Positions 25,940-33,420 of a stretch of 34,697 bases of DNA are shown piece by piece; positions within the stretch are counted from its first letter, which is position 1, and each line of letters starts with the position of its first letter. Made by a program: the position numbers and the translations under genes. The notes beneath the pieces were generated by a model. The model was not told the DNA's origin, did no database searches, and saw only the letters and a program-made list of their open reading frames with translations. The stretch is from Pseudomonadota bacterium (lineage in GTDB: Bacteria; Desulfobacterota; Syntrophorhabdia; Syntrophorhabdales; Syntrophorhabdaceae): the NCBI GenBank assembly GCA_026388245.1, contig JAPLKD010000066.1, forward strand, positions 1 to 34,697. The letters run 5' to 3'.

Positions 25940-26116
25940 GTGCCTATCAAGAAAGAATTACTCGATATACTCTGCTGCCCTAAATGCAAGGGTGATATTA
26001 GCCTCAACGAATCGCAGGATGGTTTTATATGTGATGCCTGCAAATTAATGTACCCCATCAAGGACGACATACCGATAATGCTTATCGATGAAGCTATCAG
26101 CATCGCTTCTAAATAG
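25940..26116 (+). CDS. Trm112-like zinc-ribbon small protein
   Basis: A 58-residue frame starting GTG, with GGAGAG about 4 nt upstream inside the end of rpsA. It encodes LLDILCCPKCKGDISL and ICDACKLMYPIKDDIPIML, the pattern of the Trm112/YcaR family: two Cys-x2-Cys pairs and the Y-P-I-x-D-x-I-P-x-M-L ending. In eukaryotes and archaea Trm112 activates methyltransferases; the bacterial role is unclear. YcaR-like genes often lie next to lipid A genes, as here with an LpxL-type acyltransferase 6 bp downstream. Confidence 0.88.
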   Translation: MPIKKELLDILCCPKCKGDISLNESQDGFICDACKLMYPIKDDIPIMLIDEAISIASK

Positions 26117-26122
26117 ATACAG

Positions 26123-27061
26123 GTGCTTACAGACTCCCTCCTTATTCTCGCAATAAAGCTTTTCCAACAATTCGTTCGTATCTTGCCGGAAAATGGCCAG
26201 CAGGGGGTTGGTGTTTTTTTTGGAAGGATTGCCTTTCACATCCTGAAAAAAAGGCAATCCATCGCTATCACCAACATAAAAAGGGTTTTCAGCAATTCAG
26301 ATGCTTCCTGGCAGAAACATATCGCAAAAAAATGTTTCGAAAATATGGGGACCAACTTTATTGAACTTCTCCTTGTCCCATATCTTTCAGGGGCAGAATA
26401 CAATCTGCGTTTCAGCATAGACGACAGGCAGTTCGCAGATGAAGCGTTAAAGATGCACAGGGGGCTCATAGCCCTTGTATTCCATTACGCCAACTGGGAA
26501 ATTATGGGTATTACATCACGCTTTTTTGAAAACGATGTTATTGCACTTGCACGTCCGCTAAAAAAACACGTAAAGTTGAACAACTTTCTCAATAGCCTAA
26601 GAATATCAACGGGCCTTAAAATTCTTCCCAATATCAACACCAGCAGGGACATTATGCGCTGCCTTAAAGAAGACAATATAATAGCAATACTTGCTGACCA
26701 GAGGGAAAAAAGGTCGAGGGGAGTCTTTGTTGAGCTTTTTGGTGAAAAGGTCCCTACCTCAAGAGGGATTGCCATGATAGGCATGAAAACGGGTGTGCCT
26801 GTTATCCCCTTTTATCTGGTACGCAAAGGATTCCTAAGGTACACACTGGTTTGTGGTAAACCAATAGATATGGAAAGAAAGGGGAATATCGAAGAATTGA
26901 TCCACAAAAATACAAGGAAAATAAATGCATTCCTCGAAACTATCATACTCAAGCATCCTGAGGAATGGTTCTGGGTACATAGACGTTGGGGGAGAGACGC
27001 TTCAACCAGAAGGGGGAGCGGATCATTAAAACCACTATTTTCCGTAAAAGATGGAGTCTAA
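26123..27061 (+). CDS. Lysophospholipid (LpxL/HtrB-type) acyltransferase
   Basis: A 312-residue membrane-anchored acyltransferase that adds a secondary acyl chain to lipid A. The family's H-x4-D/E catalytic pair is visible in FHYANWE. ILADQREKRSRGVFVELFGEKVPTSRG (read in pieces) and TGVPVIPFYLVRKG match later motifs, and HPEEWFWVHRRW is the typical ending before a basic tail. The start is GTG, and no strong ribosome site is seen. Its last 27 bp overlap the 3' end of the kinase gene on the other strand. A related role in acylating another lipid cannot be excluded. Confidence 0.9.
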   Translation: MLTDSLLILAIKLFQQFVRILPENGQQGVGVFFGRIAFHILKKRQSIAITNIKRVFSNSDASWQKHIAKKCFENMGTNFIELLLVPYLSGAEYNLRFSIDDRQFADEALKMHRGLIALVFHYANWEIMGITSRFFENDVIALARPLKKHVKLNNFLNSLRISTGLKILPNINTSRDIMRCLKEDNIIAILADQREKRSRGVFVELFGEKVPTSRGIAMIGMKTGVPVIPFYLVRKGFLRYTLVCGKPIDMERKGNIEELIHKNTRKINAFLETIILKHPEEWFWVHRRWGRDASTRRGSGSLKPLFSVKDGV

Positions 27062-27826
27062 CAACCAGCCCGTTTTGTCAAGCCAGCCCTGCGACTTCAT
27101 GTGTTTCTCCATTCCCGACAATATATCATGTCCGGAAAGCTCCTCGTAACTTCTTAAAAAGAGAATCTTTTCTTTAATACTTACGGTAACATACCCTTTT
27201 CTTGCCATCTTTTCTACATACCTGTTGAGTCTCCAGAACATGCGCACCATATCTTTTTTTGTTATTGGCCCAATGCAGGCCTTATCGAAATCGAGGAACT
27301 TCATGTCATTATTATGTGCAATCAGTATGTTGTTAAGGTGCAGATCGGGATGATAGACCCCAACCCTTTCGAGGTCATACATATGGCTGGCAAGCTTTTT
27401 GATGATCTTTAGCCTTGTCCCGGGTTCAGTTTTTGAAAAAAAATCCAACAGGCTTATTGCATCTTCTTCAAATACCGTAAGGAGATACGGGATTTTCATT
27501 GCGCCATATGTTTCAATTATTGCACAGTAGGGCTCAACAACAGGGAATCCCACTTTTTTTAAATAATGAATAATCTCCAGTTCCTCTATGGCCCTTTTCC
27601 CGGAAAAAAAATAATCCTTTGTGAACCCCCTTAATAAACCGCCGTGTATATATTTTCTGCACGCTATTCTTTTGCCGTCTACTGTCAGTACTTTTATGGA
27701 GTCTCTCCCTTTACCTTCCAGCACAGCTGCCTTCAAAAAGGCATCTATCAGGACAGAGGGCTCAACTGCCCCATCCTGCAAGTAAAGATGAAACTTTCCA
27801 TATGTATCCTTTCTCAAGCTGTACAC
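27035..27826 (-). CDS. LPS-core-type (Kdo/heptose) kinase family protein
   Basis: A 263-residue protein kinase-like small-molecule kinase of the KdkA/WaaP type. The conserved parts are a basic RKYIHGGLLRGF segment, the catalytic loop VYHPDLHLNNILI and the metal motif FLDFDKA. Convergence on an LpxL-type gene fits a role in phosphorylating the Kdo or heptose part of the LPS core. The GTG at 27826 sits too close to AGGGGGAG; a TTG three codons later (27817) has better spacing and may be the true start. Exact substrate is inferred. Confidence 0.85.
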   Translation of the reverse strand: MYSLRKDTYGKFHLYLQDGAVEPSVLIDAFLKAAVLEGKGRDSIKVLTVDGKRIACRKYIHGGLLRGFTKDYFFSGKRAIEELEIIHYLKKVGFPVVEPYCAIIETYGAMKIPYLLTVFEEDAISLLDFFSKTEPGTRLKIIKKLASHMYDLERVGVYHPDLHLNNILIAHNNDMKFLDFDKACIGPITKKDMVRMFWRLNRYVEKMARKGYVTVSIKEKILFLRSYEELSGHDILSGMEKHMKSQGWLDKTGWLLDSIFYGK

Positions 27827-27906
27827 TCCCCCTAAAAAACCCTTTGGTTACACGCTATGTTTTCCTTTATATCTCCATCAAACTTTACCATAATTGTGCC
27901 CGTCTG

Positions 27907-27915
27907 TGCTATAAT
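27907..27915 (+). promoter_or_regulatory. Extended -10 promoter for endonuclease Q
   Basis: TG-C-TATAAT: a perfect -10 hexamer at 27910-27915 with the TGn extension and no good -35 box. It lies about 42 bp before the ATG at 27958 and argues against translation from starts further upstream. Confidence 0.55.
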
Positions 27916-27957
27916 TACCACGGTTCATTTGTATTATCAAAGTCTATTGTGCTAACT

Positions 27958-29244
27958 ATGCGATTCATTGCAGACCTCCATATCCATTCAAAATATTCAC
28001 GGGCCACCAGCAAGGATATGACCCCTGAGGCGCTATGGAAATGGGCCCAGTTAAAAGGCATAACAGTTGTAGGTACGGGTGATTTTACCCATCCTGCATG
28101 GTTTCAGGAGTTGAGGGAAAAGGTTGAGCCGACAGACAACGGGTTGTTCAGGCTGAAAAAGGAATATGAGACAAATGATGTCCCCGATTTGTGTAAGTCA
28201 GATGTCTTTTTTATGCTTTCCTCCGAGATCAGCTCCATCTACAGCAAAAACGGAAGAACGCGGAAGATACATTCCATAGTCCTTGTCCCTGACTTTGCCA
28301 ATGTTGCAAAAATCCAAACAGTGCTTTCAAAAATCGGAAACATAAGGTCCGACGGGAGACCCATACTCGGCCTCGACGCTAAAATGCTTCTGAAAATTGT
28401 TATGGATATATGCCCTCATGCCATGGTTATACCTGCCCATGCATGGACCCCCCACTTTTCCGTATTCGGTGCCGCATCAGGATTTGATTCTCTTGAGGAA
28501 TGCTATGAGGAACTCACCCCGCATATTTCAGCCATTGAAACGGGGCTTTCCTCAGACCCTTCCATGAACTGGAGGCTTTCTGCGCTTGACCGTATAACAT
28601 TAATTTCGAACTCTGATGCCCATTCGCCGTCCAAAATGGGGAGAGAGGCAAATATCTTCGATACGGAGTTATCCTATAAAGCCATAACAAATGCCATTAA
28701 AACAAGAGAGGGTTTTCTCGGTACCATAGAGTTCTTTCCAGAAGAAGGGAAATACCACTATGACGGGCACAGGGTGTGCGGCGTCAATCTCTCCCCGAAG
28801 GACACGGTAAAGCACAACTACCTCTGTCCCGTGTGCGGAAGAAAGGTTACTGTAGGCGTTATGCACAGGGTTGACAAGCTTGCGGACAGGGAAGACGGCT
28901 TTAAACTGAAAGACGCACCGCATTTTTACTCCACAGTCCCCTTACCCGAAATCCTCGGGGAATGCCTTAATGTGGGTGCAAGCAGCAAAGCAGTAGACAA
29001 AGAATACCGGAAACTCCTCCACAACCTCGGCAATGAATTCAAAATCCTCATGGACGTTCCCCTTGACAACATTGATGCGGGTACACCTCTTATCAGAGAG
29101 GCTATATCGCGCGTGCGTTCCGGTAACGTCCATATTACGCCGGGCTTTGACGGTGAGTATGGTAAAGTTAAAATCTTTGAAGAGACTGAGCGGAAGAAAA
29201 TTAAACTTGTTAAAATTATACAAAATAGTTATCCTAAAACATAA
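27958..29244 (+). CDS. Endonuclease Q family protein (PHP domain plus zinc finger)
   Basis: A 428-residue protein. EndoQ enzymes cut DNA 5' of deaminated bases (hypoxanthine, uracil, xanthine) and abasic sites. The PHP metal motifs are DLHIHSKYSRATS (6-18), GTGDFTHPAW, IPAHAWTPHF and ISNSDAHSPSKMGREANIF. The zinc-finger part has VCGVNL and LCPVCGRKVTVGVMHRV, which sets EndoQ apart from PolX or DnaE PHP domains. The frame can be read 52 codons upstream, but the conserved beginning MRFIADLHIHS and an extended -10 promoter at 27907 set the start here; the ribosome site is weak. The PIN-like gene follows after about 12 bp. EndoQ is known mainly from Thermococcales, some methanogens and some bacteria. 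Confidence 0.9.
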   Translation: MRFIADLHIHSKYSRATSKDMTPEALWKWAQLKGITVVGTGDFTHPAWFQELREKVEPTDNGLFRLKKEYETNDVPDLCKSDVFFMLSSEISSIYSKNGRTRKIHSIVLVPDFANVAKIQTVLSKIGNIRSDGRPILGLDAKMLLKIVMDICPHAMVIPAHAWTPHFSVFGAASGFDSLEECYEELTPHISAIETGLSSDPSMNWRLSALDRITLISNSDAHSPSKMGREANIFDTELSYKAITNAIKTREGFLGTIEFFPEEGKYHYDGHRVCGVNLSPKDTVKHNYLCPVCGRKVTVGVMHRVDKLADREDGFKLKDAPHFYSTVPLPEILGECLNVGASSKAVDKEYRKLLHNLGNEFKILMDVPLDNIDAGTPLIREAISRVRSGNVHITPGFDGEYGKVKIFEETERKKIKLVKIIQNSYPKT

Positions 29245-29256
29245 AAGGTGATTTGT

Positions 29257-29859
29257 ATGAAACGAATACTTTTAATTGATTTTGAAAATGTACAGAAACT
29301 TGATTTTGAACTTATCGATCTTACAGATACTGAGATTGTAATCTTTGTCGGTAAATCCCAGAACAGGATCCCTTTCCCCGTTGTGGAAAAGACTCAAACC
29401 CTCGGTGAACGGGTTAAATGGCTTAAAATAGCCGGTGACGGTAAAAACAATCTTGATTTTCACATCGCTTTTGAATTGGGTTGCTTATGTGAAAAGTTTA
29501 AAAAAGACATCGAATTGATCATACTTTCCATGGACAGCGGATACGACTCGCTAATGAGGTATATAAACGGTTCGGGCATACCCATAAAAAGAATTTCAAA
29601 TCTTGCTGAACTGGCCGACAGCAAAAAACAGCTCCCCACCTCAAAGTTTACCGGCCTTGTGGTTTCAAATCTAAAGAAAATCGATAACCAGAAACGTCCA
29701 AGAACCGGTGGGACGTTAAAGAAACATGTTGAGTCATTATTAAGAGACAGGGCAAGCGCAAACGAAATTGATCTGATAATCGAAGAGATGTTCATTGCCG
29801 GACTGCTGACACAAACGAGCAATCGGCTGAAATATGACCTCGATCCTCCCAAGGAATAA
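29257..29859 (+). CDS. PIN/NYN-like domain protein
   Basis: A 200-residue protein with an N-terminal PIN/NYN-type nuclease-like fold. The acidic motifs are LLIDFENVQ (4-12), GDGKNNLDFHIAFELG and LSMDSGYDSLMRYI, in the expected order and spacing. After a basic linker there is a C-terminal helical, probably winged-helix, part (LKKHVESLLRDRASANEIDLIIEEMFIAG in pieces). AAGGTGA lies about 6 nt before the ATG at 29257, preferred over the GTG at 29248. It is about 12 bp downstream of endonuclease Q, so cotranscription is likely. RNase activity is inferred from the fold only. Confidence 0.82.
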   Translation: MKRILLIDFENVQKLDFELIDLTDTEIVIFVGKSQNRIPFPVVEKTQTLGERVKWLKIAGDGKNNLDFHIAFELGCLCEKFKKDIELIILSMDSGYDSLMRYINGSGIPIKRISNLAELADSKKQLPTSKFTGLVVSNLKKIDNQKRPRTGGTLKKHVESLLRDRASANEIDLIIEEMFIAGLLTQTSNRLKYDLDPPKE

Positions 29860-29912
29860 AAGACAAGCACGACGGTTTTGTCAAACCCTTCCAAATATTC
29901 AGTGTAACCACA

Positions 29913-30139
29913 GATAAAATCTGATTTTATCCCGGATTTATCATTAGAATCATCATGGGTGGTGTCGGACCATCCCTCGCAAACACGCTCATTCCGCTCC
30001 AGCGTCTTCAATCGCTCGCGTTCGGCTTCGGAACTTTTGCTTAACAGCAAAAGACCAAGCTTCCTCGCCTCTCGACGGTTTGCTCCGGGATACCCCGACA
30101 CCTTCCTAACAACATATTTGGGATAAAATCTGATTTTAT
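29913..30139. mobile_element. Palindrome-bounded, multi-hairpin element (candidate MITE/REPIN-like unit)
   Basis: Two copies of an 18-bp sequence, gataaaatctgattttat (29914-29930 region from 29913, and 30122-30139), bracket the unit. Each is itself a palindrome with arms GATAAAATC/GATTTTATC. Inside, GATTTTATCCC (29923-29933) and GGGATAAAATC (30120-30130) form 11-bp terminal inverted repeats. The core (29961-30102) closes on itself: GGTGTCGG/CCGACACC, ATCCC/GGGAT and GCAAAC/GTTTGC in nested order. It holds two further hairpins, ACGCT-11-AGCGT (29985-30005) and CTTTTGCT-TAAC-AGCAAAAG (30034-30053). No gene is convincing here. The right end lies 3 bp from the tRNA-Sec CCA end. Confidence 0.55.
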
Positions 30140-30142
30140 TAA

Positions 30143-30238
30143 TGGCGGAAGTACATGGGAATCGAACCCACCTACCAGTTCTTCACCGGTACACTAGTTT
30201 TGAAGACTATGAGGCCCACCAGGCGCCTTGGTACTTCC
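30143..30238 (-). tRNA. selC: tRNA-Sec (anticodon TCA), CCA encoded
   Basis: A 96-nt minus-strand tRNA starting GGAAGTAC at 30238 and ending with encoded GCCA at 30143. The acceptor stem is 8 bp (GGAAGTAC/GTACTTCC) and the T stem 5 bp (GTGGG/CCCAT around TTCGATT), the 8+5 form of bacterial selenocysteine tRNA. The anticodon loop CTTCAAA carries TCA between TAGT and ACTA. The long variable arm pairs TACCGGT with ACTGGTA, with one G-U. This reads UGA as selenocysteine with SelB, so the organism should make selenoproteins; none is visible in this window. It has its own promoter and follows rpoZ on the same strand. Confidence 0.95.
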
Positions 30239-30248
30239 GTACAAATAA

Positions 30249-30277
30249 ATAATAGTGAATGCACGGGATAATGTCAA
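30249..30277 (-). promoter_or_regulatory. selC: Strong promoter for tRNA-Sec
   Basis: On the minus strand: a perfect TTGACA (30277-30272), a 17-bp spacer and TATTAT (30254-30249; 5/6). The start point would be within a few bases of the tRNA 5' end at 30238. Confidence 0.7.
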
Positions 30278-30298
30278 CCATAGAAGCAACTAAGGTTT

Positions 30299-30556
30299 TT
30301 ACGGTGCGAAATTGGAAAGCTGATACGAGGCGTCTTTCTTTTCTAACTTCTCTATTTTCTCTATGATTTCTTTTTTCTCGAAGTAGACAAAATTATCTGC
30401 AATCTCCCTGAGGGCTGTAACAACTTCACGGTTTGTTGATCTAACAAGGGGTTTTGACCCTTTCAGGAGTTGCTTTGCCCTCTTGGCAGAGAGGTGAACG
30501 AGTTCAAAACGGTTTTCTACTTTATCCATGCAGTCTTCAACGGTTATTCTTGCCAT
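30299..30556 (-). CDS. rpoZ: DNA-directed RNA polymerase subunit omega
   Basis: The small RNA polymerase subunit that helps fold and hold the beta-prime subunit, 85 residues. [30 protein letters not shown] in pieces is the classic omega opening, followed by [16 protein letters not shown]. The start lies inside the end of gmk (13-bp overlap). The gmk-rpoZ order is widespread. tRNA-Sec follows 60 bp downstream with its own promoter. Confidence 0.95.
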   Translation of the reverse strand: MARITVEDCMDKVENRFELVHLSAKRAKQLLKGSKPLVRSTNREVVTALREIADNFVYFEKKEIIEKIEKLEKKDASYQLSNFAP

Positions 30557-31128
30557 ACTGTCTTCCCCCTTATCTTTCCAATTATGCGTGTAAAATCGTT
30601 ATAAGCTGTGTTGATGTTTTCATTGATTATAGTATAATCGAAAAATCCTTTTTTATCAATCTCTTCTTCTACGCGTTGCATTCTCATACCTATTTCTTTT
30701 TCACCCCTTAAAGAGAGCCTTTTTATCAATTCTTCCCTGGACGGGGGTTCAATAAACATGAGATACGCATAAGGGTATTGATTCTTTACATTCAAAGCCC
30801 CTTTTACATCGATATCGAGAACAATATCCAAGCCCCTCTCGAGGGTTTCAAAAACTTCTTTTTTGGGGGTACCATAAAGATAGTTGTAGACGTTTTCCCA
30901 TTCAAGAAAACCATTTTTATGTATCATCTCTTTAAAGGTATCGATATCGACAAAATAATAGTCTTTCCCGTTTGTTTCGTTTTGTCGTTTTTCCCTTGTG
31001 GTATAGGAGACAGAAAAGGTGCTGTTATGGTCTCCAGCCAAAAACCGCCTTATGAGTGTGCTTTTGCCTGCACCTGAAGGCCCTGAAACCACAAATAAAT
31101 GTCCTTTGGTTTTTTTCACCTTTAACAC
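30544..31128 (-). CDS. gmk: Guanylate kinase
   Basis: Phosphorylates GMP to GDP, 194 residues. The P-loop GPSGAGKST spans 16-24. [21 protein letters not shown] (in two parts) holds the GMP-binding Ser/Arg/Tyr residues, followed by [16 protein letters not shown] and [13 protein letters not shown]. The start used is GTG; a second GTG three codons later is also possible, and the ribosome site is weak for either. It overlaps rpoZ and follows the yicC gene after an 89-bp gap holding phrase repeats. Confidence 0.95.
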   Translation of the reverse strand: MLKVKKTKGHLFVVSGPSGAGKSTLIRRFLAGDHNSTFSVSYTTREKRQNETNGKDYYFVDIDTFKEMIHKNGFLEWENVYNYLYGTPKKEVFETLERGLDIVLDIDVKGALNVKNQYPYAYLMFIEPPSREELIKRLSLRGEKEIGMRMQRVEEEIDKKGFFDYTIINENINTAYNDFTRIIGKIRGKTVWQE

Positions 31129-31139
31129 CTTTTTTAACA

Positions 31140-31211
31140 GGGTTCAAGTGGCTAAGGGGTCAAGCGGCCAAGTGAACCACTCGAACCCTAAACCCTTGAA
31201 TCCTTGAACCC
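31140..31211. repeat. Inverted and direct phrase repeats between yicC and gmk
   Basis: GGGTTCAAG (31140-31148) and CTTGAACCC (31203-31211) are inverted copies. GGGTTCAAGTGG also pairs with CCACTCGAACCC (31177-31188) with one mismatch. Variants of ggttcaag, ggtcaag and accctt fill the gap. Confidence 0.55.
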
Positions 31212-31217
31212 TTTTCT

Positions 31218-32087
31218 TTACTCTACATTCTGTGCCTGCTCCCGCATCTTTTCAATCTCTACCTTTATCTGGACAACCCTCTCGTTGATATAGAGGTCAT
31301 TGGATTTGCTTCCGATAGTATTTGCCTCCCGTACCATTTCCTGGATAATAAAATCGAGCTTTCTCCCAACCGCATCAGGCGAGCTTAACGTACTTTTAAA
31401 ATTTTCTATATGCCCTTTCAGCCTCATAATTTCCTCTGCAATATCAAGACGTTCCATGTATATAGCAAGCTCCTGCAACACCCTTATTTCGTCGATGGAA
31501 GTTGATTTCGTAACCTCTATCATCTTTTCTTTCAGCTTCTCTTCGTGGACTTTAATCGTTAGAGGCCACCTGCCCTCTATTTCGCTGAGGTTGTTCATAA
31601 TCTTTTTTAAACGTTCCTTTAGGTCTTTCTGGATAAGCCTTCCTTCTTTAGTCCTTTCTTCGTTCAGCTTTTTAAGCAAATCCTCGAATGACTGCACCAG
31701 ATTATCTACAGATATGTTATTATTCTCCTCGTAGCTCAAGATGTCCCTGAAGGTCAAAATATTTTCTATGGTCAGATCACCCTTCAGACCATAAACATTC
31801 TTCAACACATTTACAAGATCAAGGTATTGTCTCACCGCAATCTCATTTATCTTTGGGGTACTCCACTCTCCGCTTATCCTTTCCCATTTCATTGTAATAT
31901 CTATCTTGCCTCTTTTTATGTGTTTCTTTGCCAATTCCCTCAATTTTTGCTCATAGAGGTAATCTATCTTCGGGAGTTTCAAATTGATTTCAAGATAACG
32001 ACTGTTTAATGCCCGCGCCTCACCTGTAATCTTCCCTGTTTCACATTCCACTTCTGCTTTTGCAAATCCTGTCATACTCTTGATCAT
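31218..32087 (-). CDS. yicC: YicC/YloC family endoribonuclease
   Basis: A 289-residue protein starting MIKSMTGFAKAEVE, the invariant family opening. ARALNSRYLEINLKLP follows, and the C-terminal domain ends with GRKLDFIIQEMVREANTIGSKSND in pieces, the DUF1732 signature. Family members have been described as endoribonucleases. The frame can be read from a TTG at 32093, but the ATG at 32087 matches the family and has GGGAG about 7 nt upstream. Its place before gmk-rpoZ is conserved in many bacteria. Confidence 0.93.
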   Translation of the reverse strand: MIKSMTGFAKAEVECETGKITGEARALNSRYLEINLKLPKIDYLYEQKLRELAKKHIKRGKIDITMKWERISGEWSTPKINEIAVRQYLDLVNVLKNVYGLKGDLTIENILTFRDILSYEENNNISVDNLVQSFEDLLKKLNEERTKEGRLIQKDLKERLKKIMNNLSEIEGRWPLTIKVHEEKLKEKMIEVTKSTSIDEIRVLQELAIYMERLDIAEEIMRLKGHIENFKSTLSSPDAVGRKLDFIIQEMVREANTIGSKSNDLYINERVVQIKVEIEKMREQAQNVE

Positions 32088-32106
32088 AGTCAACTCCCTT
32101 TAATTG

Positions 32107-32170
32107 GCTGATAGCTCATGGCTGATGGCTGATGGCAAAAGCATTTAGGATGTTCCTATGAGCTATCAGC
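32107..32170. repeat. 13-bp inverted repeat of the gctgatagctcat type
   Basis: GCTGATAGCTCAT (32107-32119) and ATGAGCTATCAGC (32158-32170) are perfect inverted copies, embedded in further imperfect copies (gctgatggctgatgg, gagctatc). It fills the gap between the DUF4416 and yicC genes. On the minus strand it starts 7 nt after the DUF4416 stop and lacks a T-run. Confidence 0.55.
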
Positions 32171-32176
32171 TATGAG

Positions 32177-32701
32177 CTATCTTTTTATCTTCTCCTTCAG
32201 CAACTCTCTCCACCCGTTTAATAAAGAAATAACCTCTTTGCTCCCATAATCAGGATATGTCCACCCAAGGGGTCTGTAAATTCCGGCGCTGAAGGTAAGC
32301 GTAAGGTCTCCATATATCCCGCTGCCGACGTAGATCCTGTGGGCGTACCCTTTCGTTGTGGCAAGGACGATATTTTCAAGGGATATATATCCGGGGTCAA
32401 TATTTACCATCCTTTTACCTTTTAGCGCAAGCACAAGTTCTATGTCATTGGTTTTTAATTTAATATCAGGAAGCATATCCCTTTGAAAGAGTGGCTCAAA
32501 GAGTATGAATATCCGCGAGAGATTACCACCCATCTCTCTTTCATAATAATCCGTCTGGGAAAATAGCATGAAAGCCGTTTCTTCCTGAAAATTACCGATT
32601 GCGGCCCGAAGCCTTTCCTTTGCATCAAAGAGGGGTCTTTCGTCACTGAAAATGATGCTCGTAAAAAACTGAACAGGTTTTGGTGTTTTTACTGTACCCA
32701 T
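32177..32701 (-). CDS. DUF4416 family protein
   Basis: A 174-residue protein of unknown function. It begins MGTVKTPKPVQFFTSIIFSD and ends with GIYRPLGWTYPDYGS and a short basic tail, which is how I recognise the DUF4416 family. The frame continues upstream, but the ATG at 32701 fits the family start; the upstream part is out-of-frame tlyA sequence. It overlaps the end of tlyA by 13 bp, so it is very likely cotranslated with it. No catalytic motif or membrane segment is evident. Confidence 0.82.
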   Translation of the reverse strand: MGTVKTPKPVQFFTSIIFSDERPLFDAKERLRAAIGNFQEETAFMLFSQTDYYEREMGGNLSRIFILFEPLFQRDMLPDIKLKTNDIELVLALKGKRMVNIDPGYISLENIVLATTKGYAHRIYVGSGIYGDLTLTFSAGIYRPLGWTYPDYGSKEVISLLNGWRELLKEKIKR

Positions 32702-33420
32702 AACATGAAATATTCCCTGTTCTTTCTCTCTTTTCCCCTCGGGGCTTCCACAATATCGACACACTTCAAACCAAGTGTATGCCCAAATGTCTTCATATCC
32801 TCAATCACCCTCTCGACCTTCTTCTCGTCTTTCACGATACCGCCCTTTCCTACTTCAAACCTCCCGACCTCGAACTGTGGTTTCACGAGTGAAACAACAT
32901 GACCGCCGGAATTGAGAAGGGGCTTTACAACGGGAAGTATCTTTTTGAGTGAGATAAAGGATACGTCCATGGTGACGATATCCACCTTTTCACCAATATC
33001 ATCAAGGGTAAGGTACCGGGCATTAAAATTCTCCTTTACTATTACCCTTCCGTCATTTCTGAGGCTTTCGTGCAACTGGTGTGTCCCTGCATCAATTGCG
33101 TATACACGAAAAGCACCTGATTTTAAAAGGTAATCGACGAACCCGCCCGTTGATGAACCAATATCGACTGCCTTTTTATTCTTTATGCTGATACCAAATG
33201 CCTTTATTGCCTTCTCAAGTTTTACACCACCATAGCCTACATAGGGGATGGGGTTTTTCCTGATTTCAATGGCAACATCATGAGGCACTTTCATGTCAGG
33301 CTTGACAACCCGTTCGCTCCCGATATATATCTCGCCTGCCATGATAAGGATCTTCGCCCTTTCCCGCGACGGAGCGAGCCCTTGATTTGTGAGCACTACA
33401 TCTATCCGTTCTTTAACCAC
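32689..33420 (-). CDS. tlyA: TlyA family rRNA 2'-O-methyltransferase
   Basis: A 243-residue protein with an N-terminal S4 RNA-binding domain (RIDVVLTNQGLAPSRERAKILIMAGEI in pieces) and an FtsJ/RrmJ-like SAM methyltransferase domain. VDIGSSTGGFVDYLLKSGA is the SAM motif, followed by VYAIDAGTHQL, TMDVSFISLKKILP and LVKPQFEVGR. The family methylates 16S and 23S rRNA cytidines, and some members act as haemolysins. The start is GTG without a clear ribosome site; it overlaps the dxs end by 19 bp. The dxs-tlyA order is common in Desulfobacterota-type genomes. Confidence 0.93.
   Translation of the reverse strand: MVKERIDVVLTNQGLAPSRERAKILIMAGEIYIGSERVVKPDMKVPHDVAIEIRKNPIPYVGYGGVKLEKAIKAFGISIKNKKAVDIGSSTGGFVDYLLKSGAFRVYAIDAGTHQLHESLRNDGRVIVKENFNARYLTLDDIGEKVDIVTMDVSFISLKKILPVVKPLLNSGGHVVSLVKPQFEVGRFEVGKGGIVKDEKKVERVIEDMKTFGHTLGLKCVDIVEAPRGKERKNREYFMLWVQ

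Noticed and set aside
29460..30101. Minus-strand frame of 213 codons through the element beside selC
   Set aside because: Half of it is antisense to the well-supported PIN-like gene, and the rest only reads through the structured element. There is no ribosome site or known domain.
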